A stretch of DNA of 64,000 nt, from contig CAUJRU010000139.1 of NCBI GenBank assembly GCA_963277665.1, positions 124,001 through 188,000 on the forward strand. Direction: 5' to 3'. Below, piece by piece: positions 26,161 through 38,370 of the stretch (its first letter is position 1; every line of letters starts with the position of its first letter). The stretch comes from Viscum album (lineage: Eukaryota; Streptophyta; Magnoliopsida; Santalales; Viscaceae). Made by a program: the position numbers and the translations under genes. Below the pieces are notes generated by a model. It did no database searches. It had not been told where the DNA came from and saw only the letters and a list, made by a program, of their open reading frames with translations.

Positions 26161-26603
26161 TGAAGCACAACCAAGACCGAAACTGGATGAAAATGGATAC
26201 CGAACTAGGAAGAGGAGGTAACGGGATCACTTCCATGGGTGACATCGTGCTCCACAGACACTGGATCTGGGGGCTGAAGGGCGCTAGATAGTCCTGAGAG
26301 GTGGTGGGATCCCTGCGCTGGGAACACTGAATCCGTCTAACAGCACATGCCTGCTAGGAATCAGGGTCGTTGGCGCTAGCAACATCCAGGGATGAATCAA
26401 CAACGCGGGATGGCGAAACTGCTCGCGCAAGGTGGAAGCCGTACGAAGTGCAAACAGTGGGCGCCATCAGCTGGACCCATGAAAGAAGGAAAGCGGACTT
26501 GAAGAGTGAGACGGGATGGGAATCCGGAGATGGTGCTGCTATAGGAGGCAAACCCTAGGCCAATAGGATCTCTCCGAGCGGCTACATCATGCCTCTCCTC
26601 GAA
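26161..26603. other. Right arm of the unclassified insert
   Basis: GC-richer sequence without a recognised gene. Read on the minus strand it begins with GAGGAGAGGCATGATG and contains CCTAGGGTTTGCC. The GC-rich lead-in is similar in style to 5' regions of some plant LINEs or to exon-derived DNA, but there is no protein match I can name. Confidence 0.4.
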
Positions 26604-28477
26604 ATCATTTTACCATTACCAAAAAAAGGAGTTTTGAGTCCGATTAAAATTTTAATTTTTAAAAAGGTGAAATAAAAACATTGAAATAATTTACATTTAA
26701 AAAATAAATCCAATTACATATCCTTGAAATTGAATAAATGTTATCAAAATAAATTTGGGCTAGAGGATAAAACATTTTATTTTGAAAGGATGAAAAGTCA
26801 TTCTAGTATTTCAAAATATCCTTTTTAAAAATCGACACCATAAAAGGGTAAAAAACAAATTTTTTTAAAATATGTGAAGGTAAATATAGTTATCAAAAAA
26901 GATAAACGATAATTATGTTTCAAATTATAAAATATAATATTATTTTGAATGGAAAATATTGTCAAGGAGGGGAAGCCGTTATTAAAGAGGATGATAACTA
27001 TTCTTAACAATGAATTAGCTCTGATAGAGAAATTTTATCAAGGTGTAATATTTGAATTTAAAGATAATTTTACACCATATAGGGAGATAAAGAACCATTA
27101 AATAAAATACTGTAGTGTAAGAATAAGATCATGGATGAAAGATGTTCCTGAAGAATCATGTTAAATCAATTAAGGGAGTTGAGTATACAAGAACCCTTAC
27201 AGTAATATAAACACACGAATAAAAATAATATGAGAGATAGTTAAAATTAAATACACATTAAAATATCATGATATGAAATATATTAATTATAATTGAAGTT
27301 AATAAGTAAGTTAATACACCATAAATATAGTTATGGTGTGCATTATCAAACAAGTCAAAAGAAATTTAAATTTGAGAAAAATAATACTTTAAAACCACAA
27401 AAAAATTGGAGTTAGAACATATTGAAGGATATAATTAAATTTTAAAATTAAATATCATTAATAATTAGTTGATCATGATTAAAAAATATATTAAATTGGT
27501 AGTGGATACACTATACCAAATAAAAACAGGTCTATAATAAGAAATATGTCTCAAGGGGTGAAAAATTGAGACATGAAACCCTTACCTTAATTATTGATTT
27601 CCATGAAAGTTCTTGAAACTATTGTATAATAGAAATAATTATTCTAATATTTTTTTTAAAAAATAATCATATATAAAAACTTTTAAAAAAATTATGTTTA
27701 ATTATTATATATATATCAGTTAGATATTATCTATTTGTAATATCAGGTATGAGTAATATTGATCATATAGAACAAGTTTCATAATCACTGTGTTTTTATT
27801 TATTATTTTCAAAAATATAGTCTTTAACATATCATAAAAGTTATTATAATTTATTATTTTTAATTATTTATAATCTTGTAATTTCATTTCAAAAGTATTT
27901 TAGTTATTATTAGTGACGATGATGTCGGTGATAAACTTGTTTTGGTAATTTATAACGAACTGATGGTGTTATCCTATTTAACAAGTTAAATTTTAATATT
28001 ACCATTATTGAATATAAAATAATTATTTATTATAAGATTACAATTTTATGTTTGATAATATCTCTTTGATATAAATTTATAGCATTATTCATGTTGGTGG
28101 TTAAACCGACTTAACAAGAATATGATACAATCTATGTGTGAGTTTTACTACAGAAGAGATTTTTTTTAATAATATAATTTTTAAAAACCTATTATTAAGA
28201 TATTTAAACTTTATTATAGATATTAATATTAATTTGTAATAGTGATAATTATAAGGTAAATAAAAATTAATTTGATACTTATAAATAAATTACTTCTCCT
28301 CTTAGTATGTTCATTTTATGTGGTTAGTTTTACAGTAATTTATTATTTCTAATATTACATATAGAATTTTTAATTTGTATTTATATAATATAAATAATTA
28401 CATAAATAATAGAAATGTTAGCTATAATTTCTTTTTTAAACATCCTTGAAAGGTGGTGATGAAAAAAATAAACTTTT

Positions 28478-28530
28478 CATTCATGGAGGTGGAAGTTTGC
28501 ACACACGCATGAGAAATGTTTCTGTTTTTT
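28478..28530 (-). repeat. Single LTR core in H copy A
   Basis: On the minus strand reads CATGCGTGTGTGCAAACTTC then CACCTCCATGAATGA. It matches the E1/E3/E4 core and lies about 350-390 bp downstream of the H TATA box, the position of the first core in the others. Second and third copies are not convincing here. Confidence 0.6.
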
Positions 28531-28868
28531 CAGTCGAATGAGAGGGGAAAATATTATCTCTATACCATAAATTTTAAAAAAACTTTAGTATATTATTTTT
28601 ATTTATTTAATTATATACATATGGTTAGAATGGTTTGGATGATGGTGTATTATAAGGATTAATAAAGTTATTAAAAAGGCTAAGGAATACTTACATTGAT
28701 AAATTGGATCTTCTCATGAATTATCCTTTATAAATTAAGGACTGGTTAAATTTTTTGATGTTAGAGGCTTCAAAAATTATAAAATTGATATAAAATAAGT
28801 AAATTAGTTATATTTACATGGAAATTCCAAACAATAGTTGTTTTAGGAAGTGGGTGGAAGTGATATCC

Positions 28869-28880
28869 TTTTATATATAA
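28869..28880 (-). promoter_or_regulatory. H LTR TATA box
   Basis: TTATATATAAAA on the minus strand, followed by GG as in the E3 and E4 boxes. Identified by motif and by its distance to the core at 28490. Confidence 0.5.
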
Positions 28881-30047
28881 ACAATAGGGACAAATCATTG
28901 GAAAATTAATGTTAGGTGAGGGATTTGAATGGAATTTCATGAGAGTTAGGTAATTTTGGTGCGGAAATTTTGGTGAGACATGTAGTGATGAATTTAAAAT
29001 CTTAAAAGGTATTCCATAAAGTCCATGTGTGAAATGAATTCAGAAAATATACAAGCAACATCAGATTAATCACGATTAAAATTTTTACTACGGAAATTAT
29101 TTTACAAATAAAAATAGAGAAAAATCTTCTTAAAACAATTATTTGATTAATATGAATTTATAAATAATTTAACATAATTAAATTTATAAATATTATAAAA
29201 TCATCTTTTTAACTAAAACATATAATGTTTTAGAAAACTATTCTTTTAGAAATAAGTCATTTAATCTTTAAGTATTCTTAATATTACGTAACATTGATAT
29301 GAGTTAAATTTGTGTTAATTTATTTTTATAGATTTTAAAAAATCATAATAGATTATATATTTTAAAATAGATTAATTAAATTTAAAATCAAAATATTTTG
29401 ATAAGTACAATTTCTCAAGAAATAACTACTTAACCATGGTAACTAATATTTATCCTGGTAACTTAATTTTATGCTGAAAAATAAAATTGATAAATTAATG
29501 TAATTTGAAAATTATGATTAAAAAAATTCTAATAATATTATATGATTCAATTTCAAAAATTGCTAAATATCAATTTTAATATAATTGAATAAAAATATTT
29601 TTAATAAACATGTACATTTTAATCTTTAATAAATTTATTACTTACCTAGTAATAACTATCACATGGAAATAAAATTATTTATTTGTTTATATTATTAATA
29701 AATTACATTTACACTATTATTTATCCATAATATAATAAACGACATAGGTCTTGAAAAATGTAAAATTTTAAGAAAATATATTTTATAAATAATATGATTT
29801 TATTTTTTATTTAGCTATACCAATTAAATTTTATCAATTAATTAGTATTAAAAACGAAATTTATTGTAATTTTTACTTAAATTTCATAATTCGGTTTCCT
29901 CTATATTTACCCATCAATTCAATGACTATGATTCAAATTTTATATAATATTCTACAATTTTATTTGGTTTAGTGTTGTGTGTGAAGAAATCAATCAAGCA
30001 CAATCTTTATTTATGGAAAACAAGTAGTGAAATCCTAGGTCATTACA

Positions 30048-30255
30048 TTCTCCCGCTTATATAAATTATATCTGATTAATTTTAAAATTTCATAATTAAT
30101 AGATTAGTTAAGGGTGTCCACAAGATAAAAGTGGTTCCAAATTACAATTTCTAATATTGTTTCATCGTCACTATCCTTAGTTCTAATAGTGAACTCATAT
30201 TTTCTCACATAATACGAATATAACAAGTGTTGAGTTTTTCTCTAAGATTTTGTGT
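30048..30255 (-). other. H internal region, 3' end
   Basis: Begins with a polypurine tract (minus strand TAAGCGGGAGAA, complement of 30048-30060). Non-coding; comparable to the 3' internal end of E1 and E2. It stops near 30255 where E4 begins and resumes at 40555. Confidence 0.55.
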
Positions 30256-31736
30256 TAAATACCCTAATATAAAAGGTAGTTTTACTGCATTTTGATGGAG
30301 AACCATTTTTAAATCTAGTTTTGGTCACTTTTAAATATTATATTTGAAAAAATAAAAAACTTCTTCATAATAGGGACATCAAAATTCCCTTCGGTTGTTT
30401 TTTTTTTGTATTTTTCCGAAAAAATCATTTTTTAATGAATAGTGAAAACATACTGCATTTTAATTAAAAATTGCCTTTTCATGTAATTTAATTATATAGT
30501 TATATTATCCTTTTAATTAGGTTTAATGTATAATTAAAAAAAATTCATTGGAAGTAATTTTATATTTAAATTTGATATAAAAGCATGTCAATATTTTCAT
30601 GGTTTTTACTTAAAAAACCTATTTTCTCAACATGGATTAATTTTAAATTAATTACTACAACATCTGTATTTTTAATTTGGAAAAATATATTCCATATTTG
30701 GAATCATAAGATCTAAGGTATGTAAATATTTCTTCTTTATTTGTGTGGACATTATTAATATTAACTTTAGTAATTATTTTAATTACCACGGTTAAGGGTA
30801 AATTGGGTAATTAAAGTTAAAAATATATTATAATAATTAAAAACTACCCTGAAACTTTTCATAATTTAATTGGATGAATTTATCCCAACCCTTATTATCC
30901 TTGGATATATTTTAGGGTAACTTGGAGCCACTTTAATGTCATTAATGAATCTATAATGTTATATTCAATAAATAGTCATTGTGTTATACTTGTTTTTAAA
31001 AAATTTATGTATTTTAAAATGTAGTTATACATGGGATTTATTTGACTATAAAGAGTATATAGAAATATAAAAATATTACCCAAATCATGGTAATTTATTT
31101 ATAATTTTTAAGAGATAAATAATTTAATTTAATTATGACACAATGATGATGAAATAATAGATTTATCAACTAAAGAATCAAATAAATGATAATATAAATA
31201 TTAAAATAAATATTATTTATCATAATTTTTTCCATCCAAGACTTTTCTAGGTCACTATGACATGTTATCAATTTATTCAATTTTTTTTCAAAGTTATCTC
31301 TATGTTTGGATTTTATTTAAATTCCATGAAATGAATAGTGTTAAAATTGGCATGATTAATATTTTATAAATATAACATTTTACTAATTTACATAAATAAA
31401 ATAAAATATTTTAAAATAACAAAGTTACTATGATAAGGTATAAAAGTTCATTAAGGGTCAAATTATGGGAAATTTACTCCATATAAGTAAACTTTATAGC
31501 CTCTTAATATTTAAAATATTTTTTCGACAATTAAAATTAAAAGATAATAACTGATGGTAAACTGAAAAGATAAGGTTTAAAATAAAATAAATACAATTAT
31601 AAAAATTATTTTATGATAGGATTTAGAACTATCCTCATCCTATATTATAGATATATTAATTTGGAGTAATTTTTATTAAAAATTTAATTTATATTAATTT
31701 AATATTTTTAGAGTTTCCAAAAGTGACCCTCCCTTC

Positions 31737-31746
31737 TCTTACAAAA
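31737..31746 (+). promoter_or_regulatory. E4 5' LTR TATA region (decayed)
   Basis: CTTACAAAAG; the 3' LTR has CTTATAAAAA at the same place (38361-38370). One T to C change breaks the box in this copy. Confidence 0.5.
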
Positions 31747-32082
31747 GATACCCACTCTTCTCTACTAATCACACTTCAGGAACCATTTGGTTCGGTCAAG
31801 ATCTTCCCAAACTGTTTCCTTGAGTCTATCCCCTCATTATTTATGACTTATTTTAGGTATATAACCCTTCTTAGAGGTGTTAAGATGTTCTTTAAAGGTG
31901 ATCAACCGAAGAAGGTGTTGTTTTTTAAAAATTTATATTTTATTTCTTCTTCCACTTCCTTTAAATGTTATTATTATTAGATTAAATAAAAAATACAATA
32001 TCCTATATATAATAATATGTTATTATGTTAATATCATCAAATAAATAGATCTCCAATTTCGTCAAATGGGAGATGAACATTT

Positions 32083-32490
32083 TGGTCATGTGTACGGAGG
32101 ACTACCACATCATGGACTGATATAGTTTGTTTTTTATTACTATCTATGTAGATGGGTTATAATGATGGAATCAGAGTTTATATATTATATTAATTATATA
32201 TTTATAATTTTAAAATAATTATATTTCAAATATGTTCTTACTTTCCATGCACATAAAAATGAAAATGTCATTCGTGCGTACTTGTGGACTATCGCCTCCA
32301 CGAAACAATGAGAATCATTTTTATTCACCACATCACTTGTATAATATATGTAATTATATTTAAATGATTATTATTATTTTAATTATATTATGATCATTAT
32401 ATAAAGATAAAATAAAAATTACGTTTTTTATAACGATCAATGAAAAATGGAAACGTTACTCATGCGTACGTACACCCTACCATCTCAATG
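32083..32490 (+). repeat. Triple LTR core array (E4 5' LTR)
   Basis: Cores at about 32083-32115 (GTGTACGGAGGACTACCAC), 32264-32310 (TTCGTGCGTACTTGTGGACT then CGCCTCCACGAAAC) and 32450-32490 (CATGCGTACGTACACCCTAC then CATCTC). Spacing about 185 bp. Starts about 345 bp after the TATA region. Confidence 0.75.
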
Positions 32491-33921
32491 ATTTTAAAAG
32501 TTGTTCATTTTTTATACCATAAATGAATGGTTTGCTTTAAAAAGTATAATTGATGTATAAAAATTATTATTATGTATTGAATTTTATTATGGATATGATG
32601 GACATAGGACCACATGGACTATTGACATCAATCCAAGTTTATTTTTTACTCAAGTACCAAAAAACGAAAAAACATCTGATATGAACTTAAATAAATATTT
32701 AATTGTTATAACATGGTAATAAGTTATATAAAAAAATAAACATGAAAAAGGTTCTCAGGAAAGTATAAATTAACCAATTTTATTATTCAGGATTATAAAT
32801 ATTTTATGTGATGAGTCGAACTCAAGGTAAGGGGATTCATCTCAATCTCCTTTCATTGAGGCATATTTTGACATTATATGCCACCTTATTTTATATGGTG
32901 TATAAAAAACGCATTTGACTTTTAATTTTATTCAAAGGTTTTCAAAAGGACTATTTTTTTAATCAATTGTTTTACTAAATAAGAAAAGGAATGTTTTTTA
33001 TGTACGTGGTGACAACGACCATTTCAACGCCATAACATTTATTTGATATTTGAAATACTCTACAAGTCGTAATGTTTTTAATAAAAAAATAAAAAACATA
33101 TTCATTTTTCAGGTTTTTTGTTATTAAAAATGGTTTTCAAAATGGATTGATTATGTCAATATCTTCAAATGATATCTTTTGATTGTAATGTAGAAATTTT
33201 ATTTTTCCCTTTATGATTGTTTTATGTGTTAGTTATTGGGAATTTCTTATATATACGGATGGTTATATGATAAACTGAGGGCAGTTGAGCTCGTGATAGC
33301 TCTCCAATGCATTGGGTAATGATACAGAGTTAAAAGATAAGGTTACTTCTAAAAGATTTAGGGAATATACTATGATTTGTATTGAAAACATTGCCATGTA
33401 GGTTACCCTCTATGTAGCTTTGAAATCTAAAATGTAAGTACGATATGGGTGACACAGGTTACCTTTATGATTTATTATGTCTATGAGCCTTTTTGGAATA
33501 TTATGATTTAATTAAGTATGTTAAAGAGATTATGTTTTATGGGTGAAAATTATGATTTCATGGGTTTATAAGTATTCATGGACTAATGTTTTCTTTCTTT
33601 ATCTTATTTTATTACTGAACTTTTTGTGCTCATCCCAGGTTTTTAAAATGATTTCACATGGTGTAAGGATGGGTAAGATAAACGTGGATGTCAAGATGAA
33701 TGATAAAAATATTTTTATCAAGAAAAATAAATCATTTTTTATTTTAAAGATTTCATTTTGTGAAAAAATGGGCAGTGAGTAGAAGTGACTACTTTGTAAT
33801 ATTTGAGTTGTTATGTAATAGTTATGGGATAATTCTCTAAAACACTAGACCAAAAAATATCCTCAATGTGAATTCTTTATTTAACTCTAGATTATGTAAT
33901 TTTTAAGTACGGGTCCATGTA

Positions 33922-33935
33922 GTTTGTATCAGAGG
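33922..33935 (+). other. E4 primer-binding site
   Basis: GTTTGTATCAGAGG, immediately after the 5' LTR. Initiator Met-tRNA type; one substitution from TTGGTATCAGAG. Confidence 0.75.
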
Positions 33936-34145
33936 TCAGTTTCGACAACTTTAGAGGTTTGGGGGATATTTAAACATAAGTTACAAGTGTCATATAACCA
34001 CAATAGAAAGATTCATAGATATTTTAGATAAACAGAATGAGTTTGAGATAACATGAATAAGTATATATTAGGGTTTATCATTCTCATAAGATAGTATATG
34101 ATGATTTTATTGATATACTCACACTAACCTTTTTTGTTTTATTTA

Positions 34146-34656
34146 ATGGATGGATTTAGAAAGCACCAAAGTAACAATGGATGCGAAAGAAAATGTTGTG
34201 GTTACATGAGTAATCAATCGAATAAAATAGGGGTTTAAATGAGAACTCTAGTGGTTATTGTAAACCAACTATCCGTAGTTATGATTAACCATCAGAACCT
34301 TGGTGAGTTTTCTAATTCATCATATACGAGAGAAATGAATCTCTATGGAAGTTTAGGTAATAATCATACAGGTAAGTTTATTCAATGAAATATCTATCGA
34401 GGTTGTGGAAAAAACACATGTGAAATTTTTTAATGGTACTAGAAGGTGTTATAGATGTGGTAATGAAGGTCATAAAGCAATAACCTACTTAGAAAAAAGG
34501 AAGTGTTCAGTTAACTCTAGGAAAGGGAAATATGTTCTTTATAAGTTATCTGTTGAATGTTTTAAGTGTGGGATGTATGGTCATTATGAAAATCAATGTC
34601 TTATAAAGAATGTTTGTGAATTGGATCAGGAGGAATATAAAAATATGTTTTTATAA
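34146..34656 (+). pseudogene. gag: Residual gag of E4 with two zinc knuckles
   Basis: ATG at 34146. The first 20 residues have Cys at 13 and 17 (CERKCCGY), aligned without gaps to E1 and E2. The frame stops after 30 codons. From 34405 an 83-codon frame holds two CX2CX4HX4C knuckles. The first (34447-34488) reads CYRCGNEGHKAITY, with the last Cys changed to Tyr. The second (34558-34599) reads CFKCGMYGHYENQC and is intact. Distance from ATG to first knuckle is 301 nt, too short to contain a capsid domain. The frame ends soon after the second knuckle and protease does not follow. RNA-binding knuckles of this kind package the element genome. Confidence 0.65.
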
Positions 34657-36491
34657 ATACCTAAATCCATTCCAATTAAATATGAAGAAACTGAAAATGA
34701 CCTATGAAATGTATGGATTATTTCTTGTATCATGTTTTGAAATTATTTATTCTTATGATGTGATTTATGTTTTTGTTTGTAGGAAAGAAGTATTATGTAA
34801 TAATATGGGAAAACATGGTTAATGTATAATAAAGAACCCCAAATGATTAAAAAGTATACATTTAAAGGATTCAAGAGTTCTATTTGACTGTAGGATGATG
34901 AAATGCTTAAAAGTATTAATGCTCTTTTGTTGATGGAATTACATTAGAGTAATTGTTTATATTATGGGTAACCATGAAGTTTTTTATGTAAAAATATTAT
35001 TTGAAGAAGAATTGTCTTTTCTTGTGTAAACATAATTACAAATGTAAGGATAACCATTAGGGTTTATATAATATTTGATTTTGAGGTAATTATGGGTTAT
35101 TACATTTTGGGGTTCAAAATGAAAGGTATGAGATAAATTTGAGGATAAAAAATGTTATAGTTAGTTTTTAAGATTTTATCTCATATTGTATGTATTTTTT
35201 AGTAATGATATAGTTTTTGAAAAAATTAAAAATCATAGGATGGGTGACAACCCGTCACGTCCATAAAGTCTGCAGGGATCAAACCCACAACCGAAGGGTG
35301 ACAAGGGTGAATCACGTACCATTGGCTTATATGATGTCCCTGGTTAGTAAGAATTTTATTTTTAGTTAAATGAGTTGATGGAATAAGAATAGTATTATTT
35401 TTGGAACTTATTTATTACCAAATAAATATCCTTGGTATTGGAAAATGATTTGGGAATTAAGTGATAATTTCTATTTTTGAGGATGTTCAATATTTTGGGA
35501 ACTTTATATGATTAAGGTAAATAGAATACCATGTGATTTTAATTGAGGAGTAATGTTTTATTTATTTTTTAGAATAATTCATGATTTTTGTGGTGGAATC
35601 TTGTTTATTTGGGTTATTCATGTAAATTATTAACATATCATAGGGAACATGTTATTAAGAAGTTACTTTTTTGTATGAGACATTAAGAGTGAATTATGTT
35701 ATATCGAGATAAATGTTAAAACATATCCTGGAAGATTACATGATCAAATACTTTTGAATTTGGGGTTTCAATCTTAGTTTTGATGATTTGAGTAATTTTA
35801 AGGAACATTATATATTTAATGGTCTATGTTGGCCTTTGGGTATTACTTTTGAATTTTGGAGACTAAAATTAGTCATTCTTCTTTTAAAGTTTATTATATT
35901 TGGAGAATTATATTAATTTTTCCTAATTTTTTGGTCATGGTTAATGATTTAAGACAATATGACTATATTTTATAATGTCTTTTAGATTATGTGATTCTCT
36001 AGAATTTCATCTTAAATACTCATCATTTGAAGAAAAAGATGAGTTTGTAGTGTAATTTTATTAAAGTATGAAACTTTATTTGTCAAGTAAGTATTTTTAC
36101 TTATGTTCTTTTAATAATTAGAAAAATATTTTCTTAAATATATGAAAAGGATATTAAAACAAAAATGTTTTTAATTTACTATTCACATCATTAAATCAAA
36201 TAAAATTTAACCCATCATAAGTTTGTGGTAATCTGATTCTTAACTTTCTCATGATCATGTTTTCTATCACTCTCCATCAGAACATGATGGTTAGTTTTTC
36301 TTCCATATCCATGTTTTCCTAAATGGAATCCTAATATTTGTTATCTTATTTGACCTTTATACTTCAATTTAATTCTTTAAAGTGGGAGTTTTATGCGCAA
36401 TTTTTTTAATGTGGGATTTCAATGAAGTAATTTTGAAAAGTTAAAACTTAGTTACCGAGCCCAAATTTAAAATGGTAGGGATGCAATTTCT
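34657..36491 (+). other. E4 internal non-coding filler
   Basis: No pol motif in any frame. From about 36230 it matches the E2 internal 3' end (complement of 20900-21200). A tRNA-like SINE fragment sits at 35240-35343. The rest is AT-rich without visible structure. Confidence 0.6.
35240..35343 (-). mobile_element. tRNA-derived SINE head
   Basis: On the minus strand there is an A-box-like ATAAGCCAATGG (35330-35319) and a B-box GGGTTTGATCCC (35286-35275), separated by 32 nt. A T-arm can fold around the B box (GTGGG with CCTGC). This is the internal RNA polymerase III promoter layout of tRNA genes and tRNA-derived SINEs. The acceptor 3' half and CCA-side pairing are missing, so it is not a tRNA gene. 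The stretch is distinctly GC-richer than its surroundings. A short inverted repeat GTGAC/GTCAC is at 35244-35258. The SINE body, tail and target duplication were not resolved. Confidence 0.45.
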
Positions 36492-36506
36492 AAAAGAGGG
36501 GAATGA
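36492..36506 (+). other. E4 polypurine tract
   Basis: AAAAGAGGGGAATGA directly before the 3' LTR start TGTAACATCC. Confidence 0.75.
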
Positions 36507-38360
36507 TGTAACATCCTTGCCAATTATAAGTTAATACATTTTCATATTTATTAATATTTATGAATAAGATCTTAATTTAAATTTAAAAAGGGATTCCATT
36601 TTTTATTGAATACCCAACATGAAATAATTGTTTTCTCCAAAATCTTATATTGCACATAATGTTGAGATATACCAAAAATAAAACATTATTTATATTATTA
36701 TTTTAAATGGTAGTTAATGCCTAATCATTATATTAGAGGGAATAAATAGAACTACGTATATTATGTTTACACATGTTTATTAAATGTTTTCACTTTATTC
36801 TATTATAATTTAGAGGGTTAAAATGAGAATAAATCAAATTTTAACAAGAAGACACTCTAATATTTTTAAAAGGTAGTCTTACAGCCATTTGATGTAGATC
36901 CCATTTTAAATCTTGTTTTTTACCTTTTATGTGTTCTATTTGAAAAAATAAACTTCTTATTTATAAAATAGATATAAAAATTCACTTTGGTTGAATTTTT
37001 TGTATTTTTCTAATAAAATTCATTTTTAAATGAATAGTAAAAAATACTATATTTTAATTCAAAACTGTACATTTATCTAATTTAATTATATAGTTATATT
37101 ATCCTTTAAATTTGTTTTAAATTATAACTAAACAAATTTTTATCATTTAATCCAATTTTGGTCATTTTAATTAGTTTCACATTGAAATTAGATATAAATG
37201 CACGTCAATATTTTGATGGTTTTTACTATAAAAAACACCATTTTATCAATAGGGATTAATTTTAAATTAATTACTACAAATTCTATGTTTTGAATTTGGA
37301 AAAATGGATTCTATATTATAATAATAAAGCCCAAATTATGTAAATAAGTTATTTTAATTTTTTTGGACATTATGAATAGTAACTTTAGAAATTATTTTAA
37401 TTACTACGGTTAAGGGTAAATCGGGTAATTAAAGGTAAAAATAAAATTATATAATATAAAACTACTCTAACACTTTTCATAATTTAATTTTATGAGTGTA
37501 TCATAACCAGTATCATCCATGGGTCAGTTTTAGGACCAATTGGAGCCACTTGTATGACTTTAATGCATTTATAATATTATATTCAAGGAATAGTCATTTT
37601 GTTACACTTTTGTTTTTATAAAAGTAATGTATTTTAATATTGAGTTATATTGGGATTCTATTTGATTATAATTAATTTTTAGAAATCTTAAATTATCATA
37701 TACATCATATTAATTTATTTATAATTTTTAGAAATCAAATAATTAAATTTAATTAAGACACAATAATGATTATATAATAGATTTATTAACTAAAGAATCA
37801 AATAAATTATAATAAAAATATTAAAATAAATTTTATTGGGCACAATTTATGCCATACATTAATTTTCTAGGTGACTATAATATTTTATAAGTCTATTAAA
37901 TAGTTTTTGAGAAGTAATCTCTTGGTTTCGATTTTTTTTAAATTCAATTAAATTAATAGTTTAAAAACTGATATAATTGATATTTTATAAAAATAATAAT
38001 TTTTTAAATTATTTAAAAATACTAAAAATATTTTAAAATCATAAACTGACTACGATAAGGTCTAAAATATAATTAATTATCCAATTATCGAAAATTGACC
38101 CCATATAAATAAAAATTTATAGCCTCTTAATATTTAAAATTTTGTTACCATAATTAAATTTATAAGGGAATAATTAAGGGTAAACTGGAAAGATAAGGTT
38201 TAAAATAAAATCAATACATGTCCAAAAATTATTTGATTATGAGATTTAGAACTATACGTATCTTATATTCTAAATATCTCAATTTGGAGTCATTTGGATT
38301 AAATAATTAATTTATATTAATTTAATATTATAAGAGTTTCCAAGGGTGCACCACCCCTCT

Positions 38361-38370
38361 CTTATAAAAA
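38361..38370 (+). promoter_or_regulatory. E4 3' LTR TATA box
   Basis: CTTATAAAAA followed by GGTGCC. Same setting as the E3 box (CACTTATAAAAGGGAACC). Confidence 0.65.

Larger units (their letters stand above)
17623..26603. mobile_element. Unclassified GC-richer insertion carrying E2
   Basis: Flanked by ATCATTTTA on both sides (17614-17622 and 26604-26612). Copy C at about 57178-57193 is the empty site with a single copy, so the insertion is well supported. After removing E2 the insert is about 1.17 kb (17623-17815 plus 25625-26603). The right part is near 50% GC and contains a 190-bp tandem duplication. A 9-bp duplication is typical of Mutator-like transposons, but I see no terminal inverted repeats. 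No poly(A) tail argues against an intact LINE or SINE. Family unresolved. Confidence 0.6.
26613..30047 (-). mobile_element. H 3' LTR, copy A, fragment 3 (to LTR start)
   Basis: Colinear with copy C (57194-58008), with long stretches alike such as GGGAAGCCGTTATTAAAGAG (26968). Less similar to copy B (42640-43276 and 56705-57003). It ends at 30047 in the complement of TGTAATGACC, followed by a polypurine tract, so 30047 is the LTR start on the minus strand. The GAAGGATATA sequence at about 27424 is the uninterrupted version of the site hit by E3 and E5 in the other two copies. Confidence 0.75.
30256..33921 (+). repeat. E4 5' LTR (5'-truncated)
   Basis: Aligns to 36850-40554 over its full length; for example ATAGTTATATTATCCTTTTA at 30494 matches 37090. 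Contains a decayed TATA (CTTACAAAAG, 31737-31746) after the family block GAGTTTCCAA, and the triple array at 32083-32490. The first ~345 bp of the LTR are absent or replaced. Confidence 0.7.

Noticed and set aside
25628..26245. 205-codon minus-strand ORF, longest simple ORF after the E5 one
   Set aside because: Spans the 190-bp tandem duplication and overlaps another long frame; no domain recognised, no conserved start context. Not called as a gene.
17623..26603. Pack-MULE carrying host gene fragments
   Set aside because: The 9-bp duplication fits, but no terminal inverted repeats were found and no exon-like homology could be named; kept as unclassified.
35240..35343. A functional tRNA gene
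   Set aside because: A and B boxes are present, but the acceptor stem cannot be completed and there is no terminator-flanked cloverleaf.
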